Source of the DNA: Bog-159 sp963738345
GTDB lineage: Bacteria > Acidobacteriota > Terriglobia > Bryobacterales > Bryobacteraceae
Direction of reading: 5' to 3'
Assembly (NCBI GenBank): GCA_963738345.1
Contig: CAVTWI010000002.1
Location: 3,038,001-3,102,000, forward strand
DNA: 64,000 bases
The translations under genes and the position numbers were made by a program. This document shows, piece after piece, positions 8,475 to 16,335 of the stretch. Positions within the stretch are counted from its first letter, which is position 1; each line of letters begins with the position of its first letter. The notes under the pieces are model-generated. The model was not told the DNA's origin. It saw nothing but the letters and a program-made list of their open reading frames with translations, and made no database searches.

Positions 8475-9542
8475 TTATGCAGGCCGCCTGCCATTCATCA
8501 GCTTGAAGATATAGGCCAGTACCTCTGCCACCGCTCTGTAGAATTCCGCGGGTATCTCCTGACCAACGTCAACCGATTTATACAGCGCCTGTGCCAGTGG
8601 CGGATTCTCGATCAGGGGCACTTGATTATCAATGGCCTTCTGGCGGATGCGCAGTGCCAGGTAGTTCTTCCCTTTCGCAACTACCTTAGGAGCCCCCGGT
8701 GTGTGCATGGAGTAGCTCAGCGCAATCGCATAGTGCGTCGGATTCACGATCACGGCCGTAGCCTTTGGCACCTCGTGCATCATGCGGCGCCGGGCCATAT
8801 CTCGCCGCAACCGCCGTAGGCGTTGCTTGATTACAGGATTACCTTCGATCTCCTTGAACTCATCACGGATGTCCTGCTTGCTCATCTTGAGTTCCTGCTC
8901 GTAGCGCTGTTTCTGCCGGATGAGATCAACCGCGCCGAATACGACGAACAGCATCGACGCTTTCCACAACAAACTTTGAATTGAACTGGCCACCAATAAA
9001 GCGCTGGAGGCTATACTCCGCAACGGCAAGAGGAAGAACGTATCGAAGTTGTCTCGCACCAAAGCGTACAACACGAAACCGAAGACGGGAATCATCACCA
9101 CCGCCTGTAGCAACGACGCCAGGTTCTGCTTGGGCAATTGCTTCACCTTGTTCATTGGGTTCAGACGGCCCAGGTTCGGTGTCAGCCCTTTTAAGCTGAC
9201 GCCCATACGTGTGACTATCAGTTGCATCCCCACGGTGATCAGCAGCATAACTGCGCCCAGGCTTAACAGTGGCGTCATGGCTCGTTTCAGCAGGCGTAGC
9301 GCGAATTGGATAACATCTGCCGCCGGCAGGTTCGGTGACATTGAGTGCCGCAGGAGGTCGGCCATTACGTTTCGGATGTCGAGTATCCACGCCACGCCGA
9401 AACTCCGGAGCATGGCGACGAAAGCAAGGAACTGCAGGGCGCTGACAAAAACCCGAGCCGAAGGAAAGCGGCCCTCCTCGCGGGCTTTCTTCATGCGCCG
9501 CTGTGTGGGTTTCTCTGTCCGCTGATCTTTGCTGTCTGCCAT
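8475..9542 (-). CDS. flhB: Flagellar export switch protein FlhB
   Basis: 355 residues. The start carries the family signature E-K-P-T-Q-R-R-M-K-K-A-R-E-E-G (residues 10-24). Four membrane segments follow, then a cytosolic domain with the autocleavage motif N-P-T-H at 267-270 (N-P-T-H-Y-A-I-A-L). Self-cleavage between Asn and Pro switches export from hook to filament substrates, together with FliK, which is encoded at the head of this operon. The gene is 10 bases downstream of fliR and 33 bases upstream of flhA. Confidence 0.97.
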   Translation of the reverse strand: MADSKDQRTEKPTQRRMKKAREEGRFPSARVFVSALQFLAFVAMLRSFGVAWILDIRNVMADLLRHSMSPNLPAADVIQFALRLLKRAMTPLLSLGAVMLLITVGMQLIVTRMGVSLKGLTPNLGRLNPMNKVKQLPKQNLASLLQAVVMIPVFGFVLYALVRDNFDTFFLLPLRSIASSALLVASSIQSLLWKASMLFVVFGAVDLIRQKQRYEQELKMSKQDIRDEFKEIEGNPVIKQRLRRLRRDMARRRMMHEVPKATAVIVNPTHYAIALSYSMHTPGAPKVVAKGKNYLALRIRQKAIDNQVPLIENPPLAQALYKSVDVGQEIPAEFYRAVAEVLAYIFKLMNGRRPA

Positions 9543-9552
9543 CGCCTTTCAA

Positions 9553-10323
9553 TCAGCGCGCAATCAGCCCGCGTGCAGCGGCGAACGTGCTAACTGCAGT
9601 TAGCCGGAACAGGGTGGGATACATCATCACCAGCGATCCCAACAGGCCAAGGGCCACCACCATCTTCACTGGAAAGGAGATATGGAGCAGTTGCAGTTGA
9701 CTGTTCACACGGCCCAGCAGGGCCAGGGAAATGTCGAGCATCACCAGGATGGCGATCATGGGCATGGCAAGCCGCAAACCGGTTGAGAACATCGTCGAAC
9801 CGATTAGTAGCATTTGCTCGGCGGCTCCCCGGGCCAACGTGAAAGACCCCGCGGGATGCACCTCCAAGCTACGGGCCAGGATTCTTAGTACTTCATGATC
9901 CATTCCCATGGCAAAGAACAACAGCCCGGCAGACACCTGAGATAGAACTACCAACACCGTCGAGTCGGCCTGAGTGTTAGGGTCGACCGTTGACGCGAAC
10001 GCATAGCCGGCCTGTAACCCCATGACTTGCGCGCCGACGCCAAACGCCTCCATCACGAACGCCACGGCCAAGCCGGTGCCAACGCCCAAGGCCGCCTCCA
10101 GAATGATCCAGGCAACGAATGACTCGATAGAAGGAATGCCTGATACTACTGGCCAGTGCGAATACAGAGCGATGGTAATGCCGATTGACAGAATCACCCG
10201 CGCCGGCGCGAGGCTGCTCGATATACCCGGAATCGGGACGAACACGAAGACTCCGGAAACCCGCACCAATGTCAGCAAGAACGCCACGAAAACCGGGACG
10301 GAGAAGGTCAACTCACCGTGCAT
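9553..10323 (-). CDS. fliR: Flagellar export gate protein FliR
   Basis: 256 residues, strongly hydrophobic with about six membrane helices. It has the FliR features F-A-S-T-V-D-P-N-T-Q-A-D-S (about 109-121) and a G-A-x-V-M-G-L-Q-A-G segment. FliR is a single-copy part of the FliP5-FliQ4-FliR1 export gate. Its start overlaps the end of fliQ by 11 bases, so it is translationally coupled. Confidence 0.95.
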   Translation of the reverse strand: MHGELTFSVPVFVAFLLTLVRVSGVFVFVPIPGISSSLAPARVILSIGITIALYSHWPVVSGIPSIESFVAWIILEAALGVGTGLAVAFVMEAFGVGAQVMGLQAGYAFASTVDPNTQADSTVLVVLSQVSAGLLFFAMGMDHEVLRILARSLEVHPAGSFTLARGAAEQMLLIGSTMFSTGLRLAMPMIAILVMLDISLALLGRVNSQLQLLHISFPVKMVVALGLLGSLVMMYPTLFRLTAVSTFAAARGLIAR

Positions 10324-10582
10324 AACGGCTGAAGTTGCTCAGAATCGCAACAGTATAGGCCGTCATTTTTTGCGCGATCCAGGGCAACGCCACAACGAAT
10401 GTCACCAGGAAAGCGACCAGGCGCGGAATGGCATTGAAAGCTGTATCTTGTATCGAAGTCAGGATCTGAATCAAACTGATCAGGATTCCGACGACAAAGC
10501 CTACGACTAGCAAAGGTGCAGCCAGCCAAAATGCCGTCATCACGGCCTGGCGGATAATCTGTATTACGAACTCCGGTGTCAT
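10313..10582 (-). CDS. fliQ: Flagellar export gate protein FliQ
   Basis: 89 residues from the internal ATG at 10580-10582 (MTPEFVIQIIRQA). This is the exact usual FliQ length and gives a 4-base ATGA overlap with the fliP stop. A longer reading adds 14 residues that do not belong to the family. The protein has two membrane hairpins and the Q-I-L-T-S-I-Q-D/T-A-F segment typical of FliQ. Four copies assemble around FliP/FliR in the export gate. Confidence 0.95.
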   Translation of the reverse strand: MTPEFVIQIIRQAVMTAFWLAAPLLVVGFVVGILISLIQILTSIQDTAFNAIPRLVAFLVTFVVALPWIAQKMTAYTVAILSNFSRYAR

Positions 10583-11319
10583 GTATAAAAACCTTTCATC
10601 AGCGATCCGATTACCAGATTCCAACCGTCGGCCAACACAAACAGCAGAATCTTAAATGGAGCGGAAATCATAACCGGCGGTAACTGCACCATACCGATCG
10701 ACAGCGTAACGGATGCCACTACCAAGTCGATAATGAGAAACGGTAAAAACAACACAGCGCCGATTTGAAAACCTGCTTTGAGTTCGGAAAGAATATATGC
10801 GGGAATCAGAATACGCAGTTCCAGTTCGGATGAATTATGCGGCGCAGGCACATGTGAGATTTCAAGAAACAGCTTGACGTCCTTCTCGCGCACAAAGCGC
10901 ACCAGAAAGGCCTTCAGCGGTTTCGCTCCAGCATCGAAGGCCTGCGCCGTCGTGAGTTGGTCCTTTTGCAGAGGTTCCCAACCCTGGTGGTAGATATCAC
11001 TGGCCACAGGCGACACAACCAACATAGTGAGGAAGAGGGCGATTCCAACCAGTACCTGGTTCGATGGGGTGGTCTGCGTTCCGAGAGCCTGACGCAGAAA
11101 GTGCAGGACGATGGCAATCCTAAGAAAAGGAGAGACCGCCATGAGCAACGCCGGCAAGAGCGTCAGCATCGTCATCATGATGACGATCTGCATCGGGACG
11201 CTCATGGAAGCCGCGTTCTTCCCCATATTTACGCCCAGCAAGGCTGCTGGACCGTCCGCCCCAAAGGTCAAGCCCGGTAGGGCCAAAAGGATCGATAGGG
11301 CTCTGGCTGAGCGCCCCAT
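10579..11319 (-). CDS. fliP: Flagellar export gate protein FliP
   Basis: 246 residues from the ATG at 11317-11319, which overlaps the fliO stop by one base (TGATG). An ATG 63 bases further upstream gives no family sequence, so the shorter start is preferred. A cleavable-looking signal peptide (R-A-L-S-I-L-L-A-L-P-G-L-T-F-G-A) comes first, as in other FliP proteins. Then come the signatures F-L-R-I-A-I-V-L-H-F-L-R-Q-A-L-G-T and P-A-Y-I-L-S-E-L-K-A-G-F-Q-I-G. FliP forms the pentameric core of the export gate. Confidence 0.96.
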   Translation of the reverse strand: MGRSARALSILLALPGLTFGADGPAALLGVNMGKNAASMSVPMQIVIMMTMLTLLPALLMAVSPFLRIAIVLHFLRQALGTQTTPSNQVLVGIALFLTMLVVSPVASDIYHQGWEPLQKDQLTTAQAFDAGAKPLKAFLVRFVREKDVKLFLEISHVPAPHNSSELELRILIPAYILSELKAGFQIGAVLFLPFLIIDLVVASVTLSIGMVQLPPVMISAPFKILLFVLADGWNLVIGSLMKGFYT

Positions 11320-11612
11320 CAGTGGCTCACCATATCTTCCTGAACCGGCGGCTCCAATCCGCCCGTGTTCAGGAGTGAGCACCCGCCCGGGGATAACGCG
11401 ACTAAAAGTATCCGATCGCCAACTTTCACCATATGTAACGAATGTTGCGGCGTAAGCCGGAGTTGCTCGATGGATCGCATCTGCCGGTTGACAGTCCGGC
11501 CAAAGCCTTTCACTTTGAACCTAGCCATGCCTTGCGCCCGCAGCCAGTAGAGTGCACCTCCTAGTAACCCAAGCACCACCAATACCGCCAGAACCTCTTG
11601 TATTGGTTCCAT
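11319..11612 (-). CDS. fliO: Flagellar assembly protein FliO
   Basis: 97 residues. One N-terminal membrane segment (about 5-24) is followed by a short cytosolic domain with R-S-I-E-Q-L-R-L-T-P-Q-H-S-L-H-M-V-K-V-G and the L-L-V-A-L-S-P-G-G-C end typical of FliO. FliO helps assemble and stabilise the FliP ring. It sits between a SpoA-domain gene (2 bases upstream) and fliP (1-base overlap). Confidence 0.88.
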   Translation of the reverse strand: MEPIQEVLAVLVVLGLLGGALYWLRAQGMARFKVKGFGRTVNRQMRSIEQLRLTPQHSLHMVKVGDRILLVALSPGGCSLLNTGGLEPPVQEDMVSH

Positions 11613-11614
11613 GC

Positions 11615-11860
11615 TTAGCTCTTACCGCCTAGCCTCACCATGCGTATGGCGTGATGACTGTTCACGATATCCAACTCGCCAGATCCGATGTAAGCGTCCC
11701 CGGCAAAGATATCTACACTCGCCCCGGCGGGGTGTGACGTGGCAATCAGGCTTCCAGGTGCCAGGGAAAGCAACTGGCTGACACGGAGTATCGGTCCGGC
11801 CAAAGTCGCCTTAACCTCAAAGGGCAGATCGAGCCATCGCGCGACTTCCGAGGTTTCCAT
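11615..11860 (-). CDS. Second short SpoA-domain protein (FliN/FliM C-terminal-like)
   Basis: 81 residues, essentially only one SpoA fold: L-P-F-E-V-K-A-T-L-A-G-P near the start, L-L-S-L-A-P-G-S-L-I in the middle, then G-D-A-Y-I-G-S-G-E-L-D-I-V. It lacks the N-terminal extension of FliN and the CheY-binding middle domain of FliM. It may be a FliN paralogue in the C-ring or a FliY/FliN-like partner of the 4.2-kb FliN. It is placed between flgE and fliO, the usual site of fliN (fliM-fliN-fliO-fliP), so it could be the true fliN by synteny. Confidence 0.75.
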   Translation of the reverse strand: METSEVARWLDLPFEVKATLAGPILRVSQLLSLAPGSLIATSHPAGASVDIFAGDAYIGSGELDIVNSHHAIRMVRLGGKS

Positions 11861-11864
11861 TAAA

Positions 11865-13115
11865 CTATCCTTGGATCAGGCTCAATGTGTCCTGTATCAT
11901 GGTGTCACCGGTTGTGATAATGCGCCCGGCCGCCTGATAACTCCGCTCGTAGGTAAGAAGGTTAGTGAACTCGGCAGCCATATCCGAGGTCGACCCCTCG
12001 AGCGATCCGCCCAGTACCTGCCCTCGCCCTCCGCTGTTGGCCGCGCCGACTACCACCGGTGCCGTAGTTGCCGCAGCCTGCAGGTTATTCTCACCCACGG
12101 AAATCAGTGTGTTGGGATTCTCAATCCCCGCCACCGCCAATTGCCCGATGGTCACCTGGCGTCCATTGGAATAGCTCGCCACCAGCAATCCGCCGTTTTG
12201 CAGCGTGACATTGTTCACTTGTCCCGGCGCCGTGCCATCCTGCGTTACACCCTCAAGGGAAGAGGTTTCCGATAGCTGGGTTATATTCGAATTTCCATCC
12301 GCATCGAAAAGATTCCATTTGACACTCATATCCGCCGCGCCATCCGCCAGACCGGTAATAGCAATCGTCTGTGGCCCGGCACTCGCTGCTGGACTTGTAA
12401 GATTGCCGTTACCGTCAAACGTCAGGTTGCCGGTGGCTAGAGTCGATTTTCCCCCCGAACTGAGGTCCGAGGACGGCACAGTTACCGTATATGACCAGGC
12501 ATTGGTCCCGGTATTGGTGAAGTTGATATCGACCGTGTGGCTAGCGCCCAGCGAGTCATACACCTGAACGGGAGCCGAGTAGGTTGCGCCTGGCGTTGAG
12601 TTTCCAGTGGCATCCAGGTTGACGTTGACACTCATCGTGGTGGTAGCTGAGCCAGGAATCAGTGTCCCCGTCGGTACTGTCAGATTACTAAGCGGCCCAC
12701 TGGGGTTCACTACGCCGTTGTTTGCCATCCATCCTTGCACCGCCGCTCCGGATGCCGTGATCAGGTTCCCGGAGGAATCCACCTGAAAGCTTCCGTCACG
12801 CGTATAGAGCGATTGGCCATTCTGATCCTTCACCATGAAGAACCCATTCCCCTGAATGGCCGCGTCGGTGGGTCCGTTCGTGGTCGTGATTCCGCCCTGA
12901 ACGTAATTGGTGTTGGTCTGGATGGGACCAACTCCCATTCCCACCTGGGCCGGATTCAATGCCCCCCCCAGCGTTGCAGACATCAGATCGGAAAACTCCA
13001 CTTGGGCAGCCTTGAATCCCGGCGTGTTCAGGTTTGCCAGGTTGTTGCCGCAAACGTCAATGGCGTTGGAGTTCGCCGTGAGTGAAGAGAGTGCCGATGA
13101 AAATCCTGGAAACAT
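11865..13115 (-). CDS. flgE: Flagellar hook protein FlgE
   Basis: 416 residues. The N-terminal flagellar rod-type helix (N-A-I-D-V-C-G-N-N-L-A-N-L-N-T-P-G-F-K, about 17-35) and the C-terminal helix (E-F-T-N-L-L-T-Y-E-R-S-Y-Q-A, about 384-397) are intact. In between are hook domains with N-G-F-F-M-V and L-Y-T-R-D-G-S-F. FlgE polymerises into the hook on top of the rod, capped by FlgD and length-controlled by FliK, both encoded just upstream. A strong AAGGAG site lies before the ATG. Confidence 0.95.
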   Translation of the reverse strand: MFPGFSSALSSLTANSNAIDVCGNNLANLNTPGFKAAQVEFSDLMSATLGGALNPAQVGMGVGPIQTNTNYVQGGITTTNGPTDAAIQGNGFFMVKDQNGQSLYTRDGSFQVDSSGNLITASGAAVQGWMANNGVVNPSGPLSNLTVPTGTLIPGSATTTMSVNVNLDATGNSTPGATYSAPVQVYDSLGASHTVDINFTNTGTNAWSYTVTVPSSDLSSGGKSTLATGNLTFDGNGNLTSPAASAGPQTIAITGLADGAADMSVKWNLFDADGNSNITQLSETSSLEGVTQDGTAPGQVNNVTLQNGGLLVASYSNGRQVTIGQLAVAGIENPNTLISVGENNLQAAATTAPVVVGAANSGGRGQVLGGSLEGSTSDMAAEFTNLLTYERSYQAAGRIITTGDTMIQDTLSLIQG

Positions 13116-13127
13116 GATTTGTTCTCC

Positions 13128-13424
13128 TTAAGGCTGCGTTGTATTCGTTTGTCCCGTCGACGTGTTCGCCGCCGCCTGGGCCGCGTAAGACTCGATATCG
13201 GTTCTGATCGCAATGGTCTGCTCGAGTTGGCTGAATTGCGCCAATTCCGAAACGAATTGGGTACTGTCTGTCGGATTGAGTGGATCCTGATTCTGCATCT
13301 GCGAGACCAACAACTGCAGAAAGACCTGCTCACTGGCGCCAGAAGAGGCGTCCAGCCCTCCGGTGGAAGAAGAATTCGAATTTGTGCCGGACGAACTGCC
13401 GAGTCCATTAACGGGTGATGCCAT
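13128..13424 (-). CDS. flgD: Minimal hook-capping protein FlgD
   Basis: 98 residues, starting at ATG 13422-13424 behind an AGGAG site (a longer open frame upstream has no family content). It holds the FlgD N-terminal capping segment: F-L-Q-L-L-V-S-Q-M-Q-N-Q-D-P-L-N-P (about 35-51) and F-V-S-E-L-A-Q-F-S-Q-L-E-Q (about 57-69). It then stops after a Thr/Ala/Gln-rich tail. The Tudor and Ig-like domains of classical FlgD (about 220 aa) are absent. It overlaps the end of fliK by 17 bases. Confidence 0.85.
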   Translation of the reverse strand: MASPVNGLGSSSGTNSNSSSTGGLDASSGASEQVFLQLLVSQMQNQDPLNPTDSTQFVSELAQFSQLEQTIAIRTDIESYAAQAAANTSTGQTNTTQP

Positions 13425-14574
13425 GTTGTTCTCCTGGATAAAGTGTTCCGCCGGTGAGACTGGAATCCAGTTCCTCCGTCCAGCGTGGCCGGTTCTGTCT
13501 ATTTCGCTGTTCCTGATTGCCGTCTTGCTGGCCGCCCCCAGAGTTCGATTGCCCATCGCCCTGACGGGAGTGGTTTGAAGAATTCTGGCTTTCTGCCGTT
13601 GGACCGGTGGCCGGAGCGGCTTGCACTGGGTGCCAACTGTCGGCACGGAATCCACTGCCCTGCAGCTTACCCACAAGGTCGGTTAGCCCCTCTTGTAGAC
13701 CGTGCGCCAGTTCGGAATCATCGGTTCGAACCGCCATGCGCAATTCGCCGGCCTGTTGTACCAGGCGAACCACAACCTTTTCATCGCCGGGCCGGCTAAC
13801 CTGCATCAGAATGTTATTCAATTGCTTGGGCGTCTGCGGTGGATCCTCTGCTCGAATCGCTCGTAACTCAGTGGTCTGCGATGGTCCCGCCGCCGGCTTT
13901 ACTCCCACGATCAACTCTGCTTGTCCGGTATGCCCGACTGCTGTGACAGCACTTTGAGTCTGCATTAACGTTTGCGGTAGAGGCGCCGTATCTTCTGAGT
14001 CCGGCTCACTATCCTGCTTGACCGCTGCAATTCCTGCATTCGACCCTTGCTGTTGTCCCCCCCCTGCAGCATTCGCCAGTTGCATTCGCATCATAAATGC
14101 CGTGTTTTGAGGGTCGCTTACCGACGGCGGCATTGGTGGCGGTATGCTCGGCTGAGCCGGGGTTGCTGTGACATCGGCCCCCCCCCGGCCGGGTGTCCCA
14201 TCAGCCGGCTCTGCCTCAGCTTGGGGGCCATTCGGATCCAAACTGAAACTGAGAGGCAGCGCAGACGCATTTGGAGCCGCCAAAGCTGTGGCCGGTGTGG
14301 CCAGTTGGTCGCCGTTATCTGTCTTTTGCGGCTTTACAGGATTAGTTGGCCGCCGCTGCCCGCCCCGGTCGAAGAGTCCATTACGCGGGCCGGTCGGGTC
14401 AGGCAAAGATGACGATCTTTCAAGCTCCTGCGAAAATGTGTTGCCGCTGCCCGCGGGTAGACGCGGCGAGGAGCTATCGGAGGGAAAGCATGCGGAAGAG
14501 CTAGTCACCGAACCCGTGGTCACGGCTGCGACAAATGCAGATTGACCGCCAAGCTCGACAATCAATCCTCTCAA
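13408..14574 (-). CDS. fliK: Flagellar hook-length control protein FliK
   Basis: 388 residues. The N-terminal two thirds are Pro/Ala/Thr/Gln-rich and low in order, as expected for the molecular ruler. A compact C-terminal domain (about 255-325) has V-V-V-R-L-V-Q-Q-A-G-E-L-R-M-A-V-R-T and L-T-D-L-V-G-K-L, the Flg_hook domain that contacts FlhB. A Gly/Gln/Asn-rich tail follows. It is the first gene of the long minus-strand operon ending near 3.8 kb and is divergent from flgF. Confidence 0.88.
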   Translation of the reverse strand: MRGLIVELGGQSAFVAAVTTGSVTSSSACFPSDSSSPRLPAGSGNTFSQELERSSSLPDPTGPRNGLFDRGGQRRPTNPVKPQKTDNGDQLATPATALAAPNASALPLSFSLDPNGPQAEAEPADGTPGRGGADVTATPAQPSIPPPMPPSVSDPQNTAFMMRMQLANAAGGGQQQGSNAGIAAVKQDSEPDSEDTAPLPQTLMQTQSAVTAVGHTGQAELIVGVKPAAGPSQTTELRAIRAEDPPQTPKQLNNILMQVSRPGDEKVVVRLVQQAGELRMAVRTDDSELAHGLQEGLTDLVGKLQGSGFRADSWHPVQAAPATGPTAESQNSSNHSRQGDGQSNSGGGQQDGNQEQRNRQNRPRWTEELDSSLTGGTLYPGEQHGITR

Positions 14575-14607
14575 CCGGATAGAACCGCAGCCGGCGGTGT
14601 TGGGACT

Positions 14608-14641
14608 TTGACTGTCAAGCCGTACCCGTCAAGGAATTGAC
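14608..14641. promoter_or_regulatory. Paired GTCAA/TTGAC inverted repeats between fliK and flgF
   Basis: Two adjacent dyads occur: TTGAC-T-GTCAA at 14608-14618 and GTCAA-GGAA-TTGAC at 14628-14641. They lie about 55-90 bases upstream of the predicted flgF start of transcription, a normal distance for an activator of a sigma-54 promoter, and within the leader region of fliK. The flagellar sigma-54 activator at 2.4 kb is the obvious candidate binder, but this is inference. Confidence 0.45.
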
Positions 14642-14667
14642 GAGTGACACATCTTCTTAATCGGTCA

Positions 14668-14686
14668 TATCGGCACAGTCTTTGCG
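14668..14686 (+). promoter_or_regulatory. Sigma-54 (-24/-12) promoter of the flgF operon
   Basis: The sequence CGGCACAGTCTTTGCG has GG at 14672-14673 and GC at 14684-14685, exactly 10 bases apart. It matches GGCAC (-24) and TTTGC (-12) of the consensus TTGGCACG-N4-TTGCW. Transcription would begin near 14697, which supports the flgF start at 14752 rather than an ATG at 14701. Confidence 0.75.
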
Positions 14687-14751
14687 TTTTCTAGTTAAAG
14701 ATGTCACGGCGCCGCGTGGCCTTCGGCTTGCATATCCGAACCGCGTCATCC

Positions 14752-15489
14752 ATGGATCCTTTAGCTATCGCCGCCACCAGCGGCCTCCGGTCACGCATGC
14801 AGTCGCTTGACCTGCTGGCCAATAATCTTGCAAACACCGCAACTAGTGGTTACAAGCGCGACCAGGAATTCTATGGTCTCTTCACTGCTGACCAGGCGTC
14901 CAGTGGAAACGACGATCCTAACTCGACCATGCCCGTCATCCAGCGCCAGTGGACCGATTTCACCCAGGGCAATCTCCAAGTAACCGGCAACGCCATGGAC
15001 GTGGCCTTGAACGGCAATGGGTTTTTGGTAGTAAGAGGACCAAACGGTCCTTTATATACACGCAACGGCAATCTGCAGGTGCTTGCCACCGGTGAACTGG
15101 CTGTAGCTGGAAAGTATCCACTGCTGTCACAGGCGGGCAATACCATCCATGTGACATCAGGCAAGCCGATTGAAATCTCTACCGATGGCAGCGTGCAGCA
15201 GAATGGAAATACCCTCGGACAGCTCAAAGTTGTCAGCGTGCCTTCGACCGCCGCGCTGCGGAAAATGGGTGACGCCTGTTTTCAAAACAGTGACCCTAAA
15301 AACATTCCCGTAGCCGCAGCAGGGGTGGAAGTGCAACAGGGCAAAATCGAGGAATCTAATGTTCCCGTTGCGGAAGCCGCCATGCGCCTGGTGGGCGTGA
15401 TGCGTCAGTTTGAAATGCTGCAAAAAGCCATCGGCATCAGTACCGAGATGGATACCAAGACCATTCAGGAGGTGGCGCGCGTCGGATGA
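14752..15489 (+). CDS. flgF: Flagellar proximal rod protein FlgF
   Basis: 245 residues from ATG 14752 (MDPLAIAATSG). The ATG at 14701 adds 17 residues without family character and would leave almost no leader behind the sigma-54 promoter. Rod signatures are L-D-L-L-A-N-N-L-A-N-T-A-T-S-G-Y-K (about 18-34), N-G-F-L-V-V and L-Y-T-R-N-G-N-L, with the C-terminal helix E-A-A-M-R-L-V. FlgF forms part of the rod that crosses the periplasm. It is the first gene of the rod/ring operon. Confidence 0.93.
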   Translation: MDPLAIAATSGLRSRMQSLDLLANNLANTATSGYKRDQEFYGLFTADQASSGNDDPNSTMPVIQRQWTDFTQGNLQVTGNAMDVALNGNGFLVVRGPNGPLYTRNGNLQVLATGELAVAGKYPLLSQAGNTIHVTSGKPIEISTDGSVQQNGNTLGQLKVVSVPSTAALRKMGDACFQNSDPKNIPVAAAGVEVQQGKIEESNVPVAEAAMRLVGVMRQFEMLQKAIGISTEMDTKTIQEVARVG

Positions 15490-15540
15490 CTTGCATCTCT
15501 ACGCAACCCTCACTATGCACAAACGATTCAGGAGTGAACC

Positions 15541-16335
15541 ATGATCCGAGCTCTTTACACTGCCGCCAGCGGCATGGATGCCCAGCAGACCAACGTTGAT
15601 AACATCGCCAACAACCTGGCCAACGCCAATACCGCTGGTTTCAAGACGCGCCGCGCGCAGTTCCAGGATCTGCTGTATCAAAGCATGGTCCAACCCGGCA
15701 CCGCAGCCAGCCAACAGACTACCACGCCCACCGGTTTACAACTGGGACTGGGGACCCGCGCCGCCTCTAATGAAATCATTTTCACCCAAGGCAACTTCGC
15801 GCAGACCGGCAATCCCCTCGATCTAGTGATCCAGGGCAATGGCTTCTTCCAGATCCGTCTCGCATCCACCGGACAATTGGCTTATACTCGCGATGGCGAG
15901 TTCCAACTGGACAAGAACGGCAACGTTGTCACCGCCAATGGCGATACCTTGGAACCGCAGATCACCCTTCCGGCCGCCGCGCAGTCAGTCACCATCGCAT
16001 CCGACGGCACTGTTAGCTATGTCTTATCGGGTCAGACAGCCGCGCAGAAGGCGGGCCAAATTCAACTCGCGGGTTTCCAGAATCCCGCCGGCATGAATAG
16101 CCTCGGCAAGAATCTGTATCAGCCCACCGAGGCGTCCGGTGATCCAACGGTCGCCAACCCCGGCGGTCAGGAGGGGTTGGGCACTCTGCAGCAAGGATAC
16201 ACCGAGCAATCCAATGTCAGTATCGTTGAAGAGTTCATTAACCTGATCACCGCCCAACGCGCCTACGAAGCGAACTCTAAGGTCGTCAAGGCCGCCGACG
16301 AAATGTATCAACAGGTGAATAACATACGGCAATGA
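15541..16335 (+). CDS. flgG: Flagellar distal rod protein FlgG
   Basis: 264 residues, close to the usual 260. It begins M-I-R-A-L-Y-T-A-A-S-G-M-D-A-Q-Q, the classic FlgG start, with N-N-L-A-N-A-N-T-A-G-F-K next and E-E-F-I-N-L-I-T-A-Q-R-A-Y-E-A-N-S-K at the end. FlgG builds the distal rod. A CAGGAG ribosome site precedes the ATG. The stop overlaps the flgA start by 4 bases. Confidence 0.97.
   Translation: MIRALYTAASGMDAQQTNVDNIANNLANANTAGFKTRRAQFQDLLYQSMVQPGTAASQQTTTPTGLQLGLGTRAASNEIIFTQGNFAQTGNPLDLVIQGNGFFQIRLASTGQLAYTRDGEFQLDKNGNVVTANGDTLEPQITLPAAAQSVTIASDGTVSYVLSGQTAAQKAGQIQLAGFQNPAGMNSLGKNLYQPTEASGDPTVANPGGQEGLGTLQQGYTEQSNVSIVEEFINLITAQRAYEANSKVVKAADEMYQQVNNIRQ

Noticed and set aside
11319..11382. 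Longer FliP start at 11382
   Set aside because: The extra 21 residues are not FliP-like and would overlap fliO by 64 bases; the TGATG junction at 11319 is the natural start.
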